Below are positions 18,310-27,076 of a stretch of DNA of 64,000 bases, one piece after another (position 1 is the stretch's first letter; every line of letters starts with the position of its first letter). The stretch is from the NCBI GenBank assembly GCA_025351345.1, contig JANXWB010000042.1, forward strand, positions 1 to 64,000. Reading direction: 5' to 3'. Source of the DNA: Synechococcales cyanobacterium GL140_1_metabat_312 (GTDB lineage: Bacteria > Cyanobacteriota > Cyanobacteriia > Leptolyngbyales > Leptolyngbyaceae). The position numbers were made by a program, and so were the translations under genes. The notes under the pieces are model-generated. The model had not been told where the DNA came from. It saw nothing but the letters and a program-made list of their open reading frames with translations, and did not search any database.

Positions 18310-19719
18310 ATGTCGGCGGATTTACGAGCTTCAGGGAAGAGATTGTCATTGCGATCGTGGGTTTGGCGATGGCGATATTTGTTGGGGCTTTTAGTGGGGG
18401 ATGTGGCGGCGTTGGCTGGGGCTTGGCGGTTGGCGGTCTATTTGAATCAATTTTATATGCCGTTGCCTCCGCAGTTGAATTGGGGGTTGTTTTTGGGATT
18501 ACCAGGAATTTTTTGGGGATTCGCGGCAGGGTTGTTCGGGGTGTTCGGACTAGGGCAGATGTATGGAGCGGTGCGATCGGGGGATTATGTGCAGGCGGGG
18601 AAGTTGGTAAGTTGGATGTATGGGGCTGGGATAGTGTCGATTTATTTCTATGATCCCCGATTGGCTCCGCCCCGATCGTTAGTGTTGACGGCTTGGTTGG
18701 GGAGTGTGGTGGGAATTATTTTGATGCGGCTGGTCTGTTGTTGGGGGATTCGGTGGCTGGAGGTGGTGCGATCGCAGATTAGTGTGTTTGTGGTGTCTTC
18801 GGCGGTGCGATTGCCGAAGTTAGCTCGATCGATCGATCGACAGCGGCATTACCAAGTAGTAGGGGCGGCGTTGGCTTCGACGGTTGGCAGTGCGGCGATC
18901 GTCGATAGTATTGTGAATTCTGGGGCGCGGGAAGTTTTGGTGGAGGGGTTGCCACGGACAGAGTTGGCCTCGCGGTTGTATTGGCGATTGCGGCGGGAGG
19001 GGATTACGTTGAGGTTGATTCCGTCGAGTGTGGAGACGTTGCATCGACGTGGATTCCCAGAAATTTTTGCCGGGATGCCGACATTACGATTGGAACCGCC
19101 CTTACTATCTGGGTGGGATTATCGGATTAAACGATCGGTGGATGTGTTTGGTTCGTTGTTTGGGTTGATTGGTTTATTGCCGCTGTTTGGTTTGATTGCG
19201 ATCGCGATTCGGCTGGAATCGATCGGCCCAATTTTCTTTCGACAGGAACGGGTGGGATTGAATGGTTTGGCATTTAAGATTTGGAAATTTCGCACAATGT
19301 CGGTGAATGCAGGAGAATTACAATCGCAACTTGAAGCCCAAAATGAAAGTCGGGATGGCGTTCTATTCAAAGTCCGATCGGATCCCAGGGTGACTTCCGT
19401 GGGGCGCGTATTGCGGCGGTTGAGTTTGGATGAGTTGCCGCAATTAATAAATGTATTACTAGGACAAATGAGTTTGGTGGGTCCACGACCTTTGCCATTG
19501 CGAGATGTGGAACGATTTGCAGAATGGCACCATGTCAGACATCAAGTATTGCCGGGAATGACCGGACTTTGGCAGATTTCGGGTCGATCGGATTTGGATG
19601 AGTTTGATGATGCGGCGAGATTAGATTTGTATTACATTGATCATTGGTCTTTAAATTTAGATATTGAGATTTTGGTGCAGACGATCGGACGTGTTTTGTT
19701 TAGTCGGGGTGCTTATTAA
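18310..19719 (+). CDS. Polyprenyl-phosphate sugar-1-phosphate transferase
   Basis: An integral membrane initiating glycosyltransferase of the bacterial sugar transferase (WbaP/ExoY-like) family, 469 residues. It would transfer a hexose-1-phosphate to undecaprenyl phosphate to start an exopolysaccharide or O-antigen repeat. The N-terminal third has four hydrophobic segments, then a nucleotide-fold-like middle, then the catalytic part from about residue 275 with KRSVDVFGS, FFRQERVGLNG, WKFRTM, LDELPQL and LVGPRPLP, all hallmarks of the family. A 14-bp duplication upstream duplicates the ribosome-binding core. No other polysaccharide genes are adjacent, so the target polymer is unknown. Confidence 0.9.
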   Translation: MSADLRASGKRLSLRSWVWRWRYLLGLLVGDVAALAGAWRLAVYLNQFYMPLPPQLNWGLFLGLPGIFWGFAAGLFGVFGLGQMYGAVRSGDYVQAGKLVSWMYGAGIVSIYFYDPRLAPPRSLVLTAWLGSVVGIILMRLVCCWGIRWLEVVRSQISVFVVSSAVRLPKLARSIDRQRHYQVVGAALASTVGSAAIVDSIVNSGAREVLVEGLPRTELASRLYWRLRREGITLRLIPSSVETLHRRGFPEIFAGMPTLRLEPPLLSGWDYRIKRSVDVFGSLFGLIGLLPLFGLIAIAIRLESIGPIFFRQERVGLNGLAFKIWKFRTMSVNAGELQSQLEAQNESRDGVLFKVRSDPRVTSVGRVLRRLSLDELPQLINVLLGQMSLVGPRPLPLRDVERFAEWHHVRHQVLPGMTGLWQISGRSDLDEFDDAARLDLYYIDHWSLNLDIEILVQTIGRVLFSRGAY

Positions 19720-19745
19720 TTGCACTAATTTAGTTTAAAAAGCCA

Positions 19746-19916
19746 CTAATAATCACTGTCCGCTACACAAATTCCCTGACATTTTATTTTGTTAGTCGCA
19801 GTGCGTAAACAATGAGGACAGAGTATTTTTTCAGGTACCTCGTTCAGCTCTTTCTCTAACTCGGTTGTTTGATTTATGAGGGATTGATCGTCGTTAATTA
19901 GATTAGCTTCAGTCAT
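19746..19916 (-). CDS. Small zinc-ribbon-like cyanobacterial protein (56 residues)
   Basis: A 56-residue frame runs from an ATG at 19916 to a TAG at 19746. The first half is acidic and probably helical or disordered (TELEKELNEVPEK). The second half carries CPHCLRTA at 33-40 and CQGIC at 46-50, giving two CxxC/CxxxC pairs for one metal ion, and ends in VADSDY. The four cysteines and the compact C-terminus look like a real, constrained protein rather than chance; I recall similar C-terminal sequences in other cyanobacteria but cannot verify that here. The function is unknown. Confidence 0.72.
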   Translation of the reverse strand: MTEANLINDDQSLINQTTELEKELNEVPEKILCPHCLRTATNKIKCQGICVADSDY

Positions 19917-20006
19917 TAGTATTAGTCATTGTTTGATTCTGATTTCAGTATATCGCGTGAAATTAACGATCGCAGTCTTAATGCCCTGACTACTAAACCT
20001 AACTAC

Positions 20007-20042
20007 TAAAAAGGATAGGAGACCTCATTTATCCCCCATCCT
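20007..20042 (-). terminator. Probable intrinsic terminator of dxs
   Basis: On the minus strand, about 20 nt past the dxs stop, AGGATGGG pairs imperfectly with CCTATCCT and is followed by TTTTTAG. The position and T-run fit an intrinsic terminator. Confidence 0.6.
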
Positions 20043-20061
20043 GCTAAATTAATAAGCGGTC

Positions 20062-21942
20062 TTAAACCGAAACTGGAACTTTCGCAAACAGCTTCAGAAT
20101 TCGATCGGCCATTTGATTTGGGTTTAAATTATTGTCAGCCTTGGACTCTTCCGGTGTGGCATGTTCCACCAAGATATCCTCAATGCCAATTCGAGTCACG
20201 GGAATACAAATTTCCGCCTCCAGAAGAGACTCTACGATCGCACTCCCAAAACCACCCATAATGCAGCCCTCTTCCATCGTCACCACTCGACCAATTTTTT
20301 GAGCCAAGGGATGAATGAGAAGCTTATCTAGCGGTTTTACAAAGCGGGCATTAATTACCGTCGCTTCAATTCCATGTTCACCTAGAATTTCAGCGGTTTG
20401 CATCGCCGGGTAAACCATCGAACCATAGGCACAAATCAACACATCATCGCCCTGACGCAATAGTTCACCTTTGCCAATCTCCAACGCCTCCCAACCTTCT
20501 TCCATTAACGGTGCGCCGTTGCCATTTCCACGAGGATAACGCATCGCGATCGGCCCATCGTGCTCAATCCCCGTCACAATCATCCGTTGCAACTCCGCCT
20601 CATCTTTCGGAGCCATTAATGTCATGTTTGGAATCAGGCGCAGGTAGGCAATGTCATACATCCCTTGATGCGTAGGTCCATCTGAACCGACAATTCCAGC
20701 CCGGTCGAGACAGAAAAACACATGCAAGTTCTGAATGCAAACATCGTGAATAATCTGGTCAAATGCCCGTTGTAGAAACGTCGAATAAATTGTCGCCACC
20801 GGAATCATTCCCTGCGTCGCCAATCCAGCCGCAAGCGTCACGGCATGTTGTTCCGCAATGCCTACATCAATGTATTGATCTGGAACCCGTTTTTGGAAAA
20901 TATCCAGCCCGGTTCCGGTCGCCATGGCCGCTGTGATGCCAATAATTCGCCGATCGTTTTCTGCAAGTGTTGAAAGCGTTTCCCCAAAAACTTTAGAATA
21001 GCTGGGCGGCTTGGGTTTAGACGATGGAGCTGCTTTGCCTGTCGCTAAGTTAAATGGATTTTGAGCATGGTAGCCCACTTGATCTTTTTCGGCGATTTCG
21101 TAGCCTTTCCCCTTAGTCGTAGCCACATGAACAATGACGGGACCATTGATTTTGTGGGCCTCTTTGAAGGTTGTGATCAAGTCCTCCAAGTTGTGTCCGT
21201 CCACAGGTCCCATATAGGTGAAACCGAGTTCTTCAAATACAGCACCCACCTTAGGCACCGCCAATCGCTTCATGCCTTCTTTGACGCGACTCAATTCTGG
21301 CGAGAAGGGCAGATTTTTCACCTGGCCTTCAATGTTCTCGGTTAGAAACTGCATCGGCGGACTGAGGCGAATTTTGTTCAAATATCGGGGAATTGCGCCG
21401 ACATTGGGAGAAATAGACATCTCGTTATCATTCAGCACCACCAACAAATTAGTCTTCAGGTGTCCTGCATGATTAATTGCCTCAAGCGCCATACCACCCG
21501 TTAGAGACCCGTCGCCAATTACCGCGACACATTTGTAATTTTCACCCTTGGCTTCCCGTGCGAGCGCCATGCCCAAAGCAGCTGAAATACTGGTAGATGC
21601 GTGACCTGCACCGAAATGGTCGAATTTGCTTTCTCCTAGATTGAGATAGCCCGATAGTCCATCTTTCTGACGAATGGTGCTGAATTGGTGATATCGCCCA
21701 GTGATGAGTTTGTGGGGATAGGCTTGATGTCCAACGTCCCAGACGACTTTATCCCGATCGAGATCCAAGGTCTGATAAAGTGCCAGGGTGAGTTCTACAA
21801 CGCCGAGTCCTGGTCCAAGATGACCACCTGTTGCTGAGACGGTCTGAAGATGTTTATCACGAATTTGTCGGGCGATTTCTTGAAGTTCTCGGATCGACAG
21901 TCCGTGTAACTGATTAGGGTGGGTCAGTTCACTCAGATGCAT
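20062..21942 (-). CDS. dxs: 1-deoxy-D-xylulose-5-phosphate synthase
   Basis: A thiamine diphosphate enzyme that condenses pyruvate with glyceraldehyde 3-phosphate, the entry step of the MEP isoprenoid pathway that feeds carotenoids and chlorophyll side chains. The 626-residue protein has [10 protein letters not shown] near residue 70, the ThDP/metal site [15 protein letters not shown] near 143 with NDNEMSIS further on, and the transketolase pyrimidine-binding part ([17 protein letters not shown]) near 367. It ends with the transketolase C-terminal domain ([11 protein letters not shown]). Together with crtL the window holds the first MEP step and a carotenoid cyclase, but not as an operon. Confidence 0.96.
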   Translation of the reverse strand: MHLSELTHPNQLHGLSIRELQEIARQIRDKHLQTVSATGGHLGPGLGVVELTLALYQTLDLDRDKVVWDVGHQAYPHKLITGRYHQFSTIRQKDGLSGYLNLGESKFDHFGAGHASTSISAALGMALAREAKGENYKCVAVIGDGSLTGGMALEAINHAGHLKTNLLVVLNDNEMSISPNVGAIPRYLNKIRLSPPMQFLTENIEGQVKNLPFSPELSRVKEGMKRLAVPKVGAVFEELGFTYMGPVDGHNLEDLITTFKEAHKINGPVIVHVATTKGKGYEIAEKDQVGYHAQNPFNLATGKAAPSSKPKPPSYSKVFGETLSTLAENDRRIIGITAAMATGTGLDIFQKRVPDQYIDVGIAEQHAVTLAAGLATQGMIPVATIYSTFLQRAFDQIIHDVCIQNLHVFFCLDRAGIVGSDGPTHQGMYDIAYLRLIPNMTLMAPKDEAELQRMIVTGIEHDGPIAMRYPRGNGNGAPLMEEGWEALEIGKGELLRQGDDVLICAYGSMVYPAMQTAEILGEHGIEATVINARFVKPLDKLLIHPLAQKIGRVVTMEEGCIMGGFGSAIVESLLEAEICIPVTRIGIEDILVEHATPEESKADNNLNPNQMADRILKLFAKVPVSV

Positions 21943-22180
21943 GGGATTCCTTCTCTTGCTGTTTTTTAACTGGATAAAATAATGTGGCCAACGCTAGAGA
22001 GTTACAGCGTCTGAAGGGGCATATACTATCCTGTAATTAACTGTAGTTCATTGCACGGGTTTATACGGATAGGGATTAAGCATATTGACATGTTTGCCCC
22101 TATGTTGACTGGATATGTGCAACGTTTGAAACAGCATCTAAGGCCGTTGTAACTAGAATTTGAAAGTGGTAGTGGAGTCT

Positions 22181-22822
22181 ATGTTGAAGTTTAAAAGCTT
22201 GAAATTTAAAAGTAGTGCAGTGGTCTGGATTGGGTTAACCTGTGCGATCGTGGTCCCAGGCATCCCGTCACCAGCCCAGGCAAATCCTTACAACGCCTGC
22301 ACAAAAGATTTAAGTAATGCCAAGCTGGACCCAGTTTCCATTGGTCAGGGCTGTGCTGAAGCTTTGCATCCTGATACGGTTGGAACCTGCGTGGCGCGAA
22401 TTACAGCCCCAACAGTCAATCCCATCACGGCGGTGTCGGCTCTTGATGCTTGTCGTCGAGTTCGCCGTCCTTTAGAGTTGGCCACTTGTGTTAGTGACAT
22501 TCGTAATTCTGATGATAAACAAGCTCCGATAATGGATGTCTTGGATGCGTGCCGTCGTAGTCTATTGCCAGAGCGCTTTGGTCAATGCGTTGTGGGTTTC
22601 CGCAATGCGCCCCTACAAAGCCCGATCGAAAAAGGTCTTGTGACTTGCCTGGATGCGACCGACTACCGCAAAGATGTTATTCTCAGACCCCTAAGCGATC
22701 TGGTGAATCCTTACGTCCCTATGACACCAGTCAATTCTGGTAATTCTGGTCAAGTGACTCCGGTTCCGTCATACACCGCACCTACCACTCAACCAACCCA
22801 GATATTGCCGCAGATGTTTTAG
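22181..22822 (+). CDS. Secreted protein with repeated two-cysteine motifs
   Basis: I do not recognise a named family. The 213-residue protein starts with a signal peptide ending SPAQA-N near residue 35. The mature part contains at least three similar units of about 40 residues, each with a C..A..R/D pattern and a second Cys (ACTKDLS..GCAEALHPDTVGTCVARI, LDACRRVRRPLELATCVSDI, LDACRRSLLPERFGQCVVGF), suggesting a repeat stabilised by disulfides or a helical solenoid. The last 40 residues are Pro/Thr/Ser-rich. I chose the ATG at 22181 because it gives the better signal peptide; a TTG at 22160 is in frame. Export to the periplasm is inferred. Confidence 0.7.
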   Translation: MLKFKSLKFKSSAVVWIGLTCAIVVPGIPSPAQANPYNACTKDLSNAKLDPVSIGQGCAEALHPDTVGTCVARITAPTVNPITAVSALDACRRVRRPLELATCVSDIRNSDDKQAPIMDVLDACRRSLLPERFGQCVVGFRNAPLQSPIEKGLVTCLDATDYRKDVILRPLSDLVNPYVPMTPVNSGNSGQVTPVPSYTAPTTQPTQILPQMF

Positions 22823-23175
22823 ACCGCAACTATTTTGAGCCGTGAATCTTTGTCGGTTTCAAATTCTCTAGAGTACGAGTATATTTCCAGGATGAAAGTA
22901 CAGTTTTCCACGATCCAAATTTAAAGATTGTGGAAAACTGTCCGGAAACTCAATGTAGGCCGCTGTAAATAGATATGAGAAAAGAAAGTTTTCAATGAAA
23001 AAGCAGCCCCTACCCGGTTTGGACTGCTCTTGTGCTAGACAATTAGCTTCTCAATCTGCGTTAATAATCCCTTAAAAGTCGAATAGTAACATCCACCTTA
23101 AGGAAGATACTTAGAAGAAGTAAGATACTCAGAAAGTGAGATTCTTGTAATAGGGTGAATCAATCTCAGGTGCGT
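22823..23175. other. Intergenic region with DnaA-box-like inverted repeat
   Basis: No gene is visible. ACAGTTTTCCAC at 22900-22911 and GTGGAAAACTGT at 22930-22941 form a perfect 12-bp inverted repeat around an 18-nt spacer. The right arm with the preceding T contains TGTGGAAAA, the complement of TTTTCCACA, a cyanobacterial DnaA-box sequence; the left arm differs from it by one base. There is no T-run, so a regulatory or DnaA-binding site is at least as likely as a terminator for the gene before it. An imperfect AGCAGCCC/GGACTGCT hairpin follows near 23000-23035. Confidence 0.6.
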
Positions 23176-23865
23176 TTAATTCTCTATGATCCCTTGCCCA
23201 ACTGCGATCGCAATGGCCGCCGGGTAAATTTTATGTTCTTGGATTTGGAGTCGTGCTTGCAGGGTTTCTAGGGTGTCATTGGTTAACACGGGAACTGCTG
23301 CTTGCATGACTATATCGCCACTATCTACCTCCGTCACCACATGGTGAACTGTGCAGCCCGTTATTTTCACGCCAGATTGAAAGGCTTGTTCGATCGCCTT
23401 GCTACCCTTAAAACTGGGCAATAAACTGGGGTGAATGTTTAATACTCGATTTGGAAAGGCATGAATCAAAACCGGAGTGACAATCCGCATCCAACCCGCC
23501 ATCACCACCCAGTCCGCTTGATAGCTCACCAGTACTTCAACGATCGCTTGATCTAGTAATTCCCGAGTCGCGAATTTTCGATGGTTTAGACAGATGGCTG
23601 GAATGTTTAAGCGCGTTGCTCGATCTACGACGGTTGCCGTTGGATTGTTATAGATCAGAACCGTAACTTCGGCGTTTAATTGACCCGCATGGATAGCTTG
23701 AACGATCGCTTCAAAATTGCTGCCACTACCGGAGGCCATAATACCGAGTCGGACTCTTTGATTGGCTATTGGATGTTCTATCGGATTTACTATTGGAGGC
23801 TCTGAAGGTCCACGCATCGGACGAATAGGTGGTGAAATTAAGGCAGCTTGGTCCCAAGTCGTCAT
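23176..23865 (-). CDS. purN: Phosphoribosylglycinamide formyltransferase
   Basis: Transfers a formyl group from 10-formyltetrahydrofolate to GAR in purine synthesis. The protein has 229 residues with ASGSGSNFEAI near residue 44, VVMAGWMRIVTP near 118, the catalytic NIHPSLLPSFKG (Asn, His) near 141, and VHHVVTEVDSGDIV near 170 with the active-site Asp. The first 35 residues (Pro-rich) precede the usual start, so translation may begin further in, near the LGIMASGSG strand. It is divergent from trhO. Confidence 0.93.
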   Translation of the reverse strand: MTTWDQAALISPPIRPMRGPSEPPIVNPIEHPIANQRVRLGIMASGSGSNFEAIVQAIHAGQLNAEVTVLIYNNPTATVVDRATRLNIPAICLNHRKFATRELLDQAIVEVLVSYQADWVVMAGWMRIVTPVLIHAFPNRVLNIHPSLLPSFKGSKAIEQAFQSGVKITGCTVHHVVTEVDSGDIVMQAAVPVLTNDTLETLQARLQIQEHKIYPAAIAIAVGQGIIEN

Positions 23866-23985
23866 AACTAAAACTATTCCTGCAAACTAACAACAAGACC
23901 AACAATAAGACAGTGGACGTGCCTATTGAGGATATATTGAGTTAGCGTGATTCCATCCCACCCTTCGATCGATCTCCTAACTCCT

Positions 23986-24897
23986 ATGTCTTACGCTGTC
24001 GCCACATTTTATAAATTTGTTGCTCTGCCTAATTGCGAAATGCTCCGATCGCAGATTTTGGATTACTGTCAGAAAAATAATATTTATGGCAGTATCTTAT
24101 TGGCTCAAGAAGGCATCAACGGAACGGTTTGTAGCGATCGTATTCATCTAACTGCCTTTATTGAATTTTTGCGTCAAGATCCTCGCCTGGGTGATCTCAC
24201 CACTAAAGAGTCAGAAAGCGATCGTGCCCCCTTCGATCGGTTAAAGGTGAAAGTGAAGCCCGAAATCGTTACCTTGGGTAGACCTGATATTAATCCCAGC
24301 GAACGGGCCGGAATCTACGTTAAACCCCAGGATTGGAATGCGCTGATTCAAGATCCAGAGGTGGTGGTAATTGATACGCGAAAAGCCTTTGAAGTCTCTA
24401 CCGGAACGTTTGTGGGTGCAGTTGACCCGAACCTTGATTCCTTTCGTGAGTTTCCCGGTTATGTCGAAACAAATTTGAATCCCACGCAGCACCCAAAAGT
24501 TGCAATGTTTTGTACGGGGGGAATTCGGTGCGAAAAAGCCTCGGCCTATATGCTGTCCGTTGGGTTTGAGACGGTTTATCATCTCGAAGGCGGCATTTTA
24601 AAATATCTCGAAGAAATTGACCCCGAAGAGAGTCTTTGGGAAGGCGAGTGTTTTGTCTTTGATCAGCGGGTTTCCGTGACCCATGGCGTTCATCCGGGAA
24701 CTCACACGATTTGTGTTGCTTGCGGTTATCCGGTTTCACCTGATGAAATGCGATCGCCCCTTTATCAACCAGGGCTATCCTGTCCGAGTTGTCATGATCT
24801 CTTAACAGAAACTCAGCAGCAACGAAATCGAGAACGAGTTAGACAACGGCAACAGACTAAGGCCAGAACACTAAGTCTAGGAAATAAAGCTCAATAA
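23986..24897 (+). CDS. trhO: tRNA uridine(34) hydroxylase (rhodanese family)
   Basis: Oxygen-dependent tRNA U34 hydroxylase of the UPF0176/YceA family, the first step to 5-alkoxyuridine. I chose the ATG at 23986, giving 303 residues and the typical MSYAVATFYKFV start; an upstream GTG at 23947 would add 13 residues. An acylphosphatase-like N-terminal part (GINGTVCS) precedes the rhodanese domain with VIDTRKAFEVSTGTF and the catalytic cysteine in MFCTGGIRCEKAS. A C-terminal zinc-binding region has CVACGYP and CPSCHDLL. Length and order match the family. Confidence 0.9.
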   Translation: MSYAVATFYKFVALPNCEMLRSQILDYCQKNNIYGSILLAQEGINGTVCSDRIHLTAFIEFLRQDPRLGDLTTKESESDRAPFDRLKVKVKPEIVTLGRPDINPSERAGIYVKPQDWNALIQDPEVVVIDTRKAFEVSTGTFVGAVDPNLDSFREFPGYVETNLNPTQHPKVAMFCTGGIRCEKASAYMLSVGFETVYHLEGGILKYLEEIDPEESLWEGECFVFDQRVSVTHGVHPGTHTICVACGYPVSPDEMRSPLYQPGLSCPSCHDLLTETQQQRNRERVRQRQQTKARTLSLGNKAQ

Positions 24898-24949
24898 ATT
24901 AAATAGATGAAGTTTTCTATTAGCTATTCTCGACCGTGAAGCTTGAGGG

Positions 24950-25150
24950 TTAAACCGCTGTAGGCTGTCCGTCTAGCCAATCTAAAATTTGGCCCAACTC
25001 TGAAATTGACACCAGTCCGTATTGCCACAACACCATGGGCATGAGGCTGGGAGTTTTGTGGGCTTGCTGAAATGCTAGGGCGATCGAATCTGATGATAAC
25101 GACAGATCGTCTCGTAAAAAGCGTATTAGAGGATGATTGTTTAGTTCCAT
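24950..25150 (-). CDS. DUF2949 family small protein
   Basis: A 66-residue cyanobacterial protein of the DUF2949 type, with L-I-R-F-L near the start, ALAFQQA, and the closing PMVLWQYGLVSISELGQILDWL block that is typical of the family. It has no signal peptide or membrane segment. The function is unknown. Its 5' flank contains a 23-nt sequence that is repeated ahead of the small membrane protein gene at 25406-25627. Confidence 0.75.
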   Translation of the reverse strand: MELNNHPLIRFLRDDLSLSSDSIALAFQQAHKTPSLMPMVLWQYGLVSISELGQILDWLDGQPTAV

Positions 25151-25181
25151 TATTCAGTCTCTCCCGAAAATAAGACTTGTT

Positions 25182-25204
25182 ATGAGGGTGTTGAGAATCT
25201 GAAG
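25182..25204. repeat. Dispersed 23-nt repeat, copy 1 (5' flank of DUF2949 gene)
   Basis: ATGAGGGTGTTGAGAATCTGAAG matches 20 of 23 positions with 25644-25666. Both copies lie 17-32 nt ahead of the start codon of a short minus-strand gene, so they may be a shared promoter or leader element. Confidence 0.6.
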
Positions 25205-25297
25205 CGGGTCCAATCCCCCACAGATTTTCAGGTAAATTATTTCGATATGAAAATCACATAAACGTAATAAATCAGATTGTAACTAAAGGATTCGATT

Positions 25298-25399
25298 ATG
25301 GTTGACAGTATCTTGCCTTACATTTCTGAAGTCAGTGGCTTTTTAGTTGATTTATTATCTTTAATTCACAATCTAGCCCGATCGATGGATGTTCTATGA
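25298..25399 (+). CDS. Candidate 33-residue hydrophobic peptide
   Basis: An ATG at 25298 preceded by AAAGGA opens a 33-codon frame, MVDSILPYISEVSGFLVDLL followed by SLIHNLARSMDVL, ending in TGA at 25397. It would be an amphipathic or membrane-lying helix. It sits between two minus-strand genes. The ribosome-binding sequence and the hydrophobic composition support it; its short length means chance cannot be excluded. Confidence 0.4.
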   Translation: MVDSILPYISEVSGFLVDLLSLIHNLARSMDVL

Positions 25400-25405
25400 G
25401 CGAAC

Positions 25406-25627
25406 TTAGGGTAGGTCTCTGGATCTAAGGCCCAAAACGATCGCAATTAATACGCTTGGCGACAAAATAATCTCAAGGGCAAGGCGATCGGTGGCGGCAA
25501 TATTCAGCGGTGGCATCGCATATTTAATCACAAGCGCCAGAGCTATCGAACTGCCGAATAATTTCGCAATTAAAATGAGACTAGTTGGGTTAGAGTCGCT
25601 GGACTTTTCGATCGGGGATTCAGACAT
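25406..25627 (-). CDS. Small membrane protein (73 residues), unknown
   Basis: A polar, Ser/Glu-rich N-terminus of about 16 residues is followed by two hydrophobic segments (LILIAKLFGSSIALALVIKYAM and IILSPSVLIAIVLGL) with a short charged turn between them. Two membrane helices are likely. I do not recognise a characterised family, but the pattern suits small cyanobacterial inner-membrane proteins. The 5' flank shares a 23-nt repeat with the DUF2949 gene. Confidence 0.65.
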   Translation of the reverse strand: MSESPIEKSSDSNPTSLILIAKLFGSSIALALVIKYAMPPLNIAATDRLALEIILSPSVLIAIVLGLRSRDLP

Positions 25628-25643
25628 GTCGTAGTTTTAGGTA

Positions 25644-25666
25644 ATGAGGGTGTAGAAAATTTGAAG
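25644..25666. repeat. Dispersed 23-nt repeat, copy 2
   Basis: ATGAGGGTGTAGAAAATTTGAAG, 20 of 23 identical to copy 1 at 25182-25204, lies just ahead of the start codon of the minus-strand membrane protein gene. Confidence 0.6.
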
Positions 25667-25743
25667 GGCAGAGATCAACTTTTAGGAATTCAGTGACATC
25701 ATAGAAGGGTTGCACGGATCACAGAGCATTGAGATAGGTATTT

Positions 25744-26223
25744 ATGACTTCAGCTTCCTCTACTCCTGATATTTTAGAGTCTTCATCTGATGAGCCTAAT
25801 GCTTTAGGTCCGAATCTGAGCCTTGTAGATGCCATTGAAGTGGTGATCGATAGCTTGGATAGCGGGAATACAGCGTTTGTCAGTCATGGAAAAACTGGAC
25901 ATCTCTGGAAGTTTCAGTATGGCAGTGTAGAAGTCTTTGTCCAGCTTACGGGCAGCACTGGTGAGGATGTCCTGACGGTTTGGGCTAAGGTGTTGAGCTT
26001 GCCTGTTCAAAATGAAGCGGTACTGACTCGACAGCTCTTGGAACTCAATTGGAATACGACCTTTGAAGCGCGATTTGCGATCGCCGATGGTCAGGTTTCT
26101 GTGATGACCACTCGTAGCGTGGAAGATTTGTCTGCGGCAGAAATTTCTCGTTCTATCACAATTGTGGCCGGGATCGCTGATGACCATGACGATCGGCTTC
26201 ATGCTGAATTCCCTGCGGCGTAA
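25744..26223 (+). CDS. YbjN-domain protein
   Basis: A 159-residue acidic, soluble protein resembling the YbjN family, which has a type III secretion chaperone-like fold. The central part reads as strand-rich with FVSHGKTGHLWKFQYGSVEVFVQL and ends with a helix-strand pattern (LLELNWNTTFEARFAIADGQVSV) seen in YbjN-like proteins. Its TAA stop overlaps the ATG of the lipoate ligase-like gene (TAATG), so translation of the two is probably coupled. A role with that gene is inferred only from this overlap. Confidence 0.68.
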   Translation: MTSASSTPDILESSSDEPNALGPNLSLVDAIEVVIDSLDSGNTAFVSHGKTGHLWKFQYGSVEVFVQLTGSTGEDVLTVWAKVLSLPVQNEAVLTRQLLELNWNTTFEARFAIADGQVSVMTTRSVEDLSAAEISRSITIVAGIADDHDDRLHAEFPAA

Positions 26224-26960
26224 TGTCACGTAATGCTTGGAGACTTCTGCCGCCTTCTTGTGCCAATGGGGCGACCCAAATGGCGATCGATGAGGCGATT
26301 TTTCATGGGGTTAAGTCTGGGGAAAGTCCGCTCACCCTACGGTTTTATCAGTGGGAGCCGATTGCCATTTCCCTGGGTCACCACCAGCACCACTATCCGA
26401 ATCATTGGAATGGACTAACATTTCTAGGCAGACCCGTTGACCTAGTTCGGCGACCGACGGGGGGACGGGCTGTTTTGCATCAAGGCGATTTGACCTATGC
26501 GGTTATTGCCTCTGATTTTGCTGAAAATAGGACGGAAAGTTATCGTCAAATCTGTGAGTTTTTAATTCGGGGCTGGCGATCGCTTTCCCATGACCTTTCC
26601 TATGGAAACCCAGGGCTGCGCTATATCCATAATCCTGATTGTTTTGCGACGGCGACGGGTGCGGATTTAGTGTTATCAACAGGGCAGAAACTAATCGGTA
26701 GCGCTCAAAAACGATCGGGTCGGACGATTCTTCAGCATGGTTCTATGCGACTCACTCCAAATGTTGAACTGTTTAAAACGGTGTTTGGTGAGACCGATCG
26801 AATTGCTAATGATCTAGAAATGCCACCGATCGATCGAATCATGGAGGCTTTAGTTGATGCTGCCGAAACTTGTTTTAAGGCTAGCTTTTCGGTAGGTTCT
26901 TTAAGTGATTTAGAAGAATCTTGGATTAGTCAAAACTTACCTAGTAATTCAATACCGTAA
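26223..26960 (+). CDS. Lipoate-protein ligase A-like / biotin-lipoate ligase fold protein
   Basis: A 245-residue member of the BPL/LplA/LipB fold family. The pattern MAIDEAIF, LRFYQWEPIAISLGHHQ, VRRPTGGRAVLHQGDLTYAV near residues 75-100 is the RRxTGGxAVxHxxD lipoyl-binding motif. GQKLIGSAQKRSGRTILQHGSM further on contains the conserved lysine (K of QKLIGSAQ). These fit LplA/LipM-type lipoyl or octanoyl transferases. It overlaps the YbjN-like gene by one base. Whether it scavenges lipoate or moves octanoyl groups cannot be read from the sequence. Confidence 0.85.
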   Translation: MSRNAWRLLPPSCANGATQMAIDEAIFHGVKSGESPLTLRFYQWEPIAISLGHHQHHYPNHWNGLTFLGRPVDLVRRPTGGRAVLHQGDLTYAVIASDFAENRTESYRQICEFLIRGWRSLSHDLSYGNPGLRYIHNPDCFATATGADLVLSTGQKLIGSAQKRSGRTILQHGSMRLTPNVELFKTVFGETDRIANDLEMPPIDRIMEALVDAAETCFKASFSVGSLSDLEESWISQNLPSNSIP

Positions 26961-27076
26961 TTGAACGTAGTAATTAAGAAGACTGTATGAAGTGACTAAA
27001 TCCGTAGTTGTTTTTTCTAATACGATTTAGACTGTATATTTGTATCGTTGAATGAATATGGGTTTATATTTCTATC

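Noticed and set aside
22900-22941. Chromosome origin
   Set aside because: Only two DnaA-like boxes were found and neither dnaA nor dnaN is nearby, so an origin cannot be claimed.
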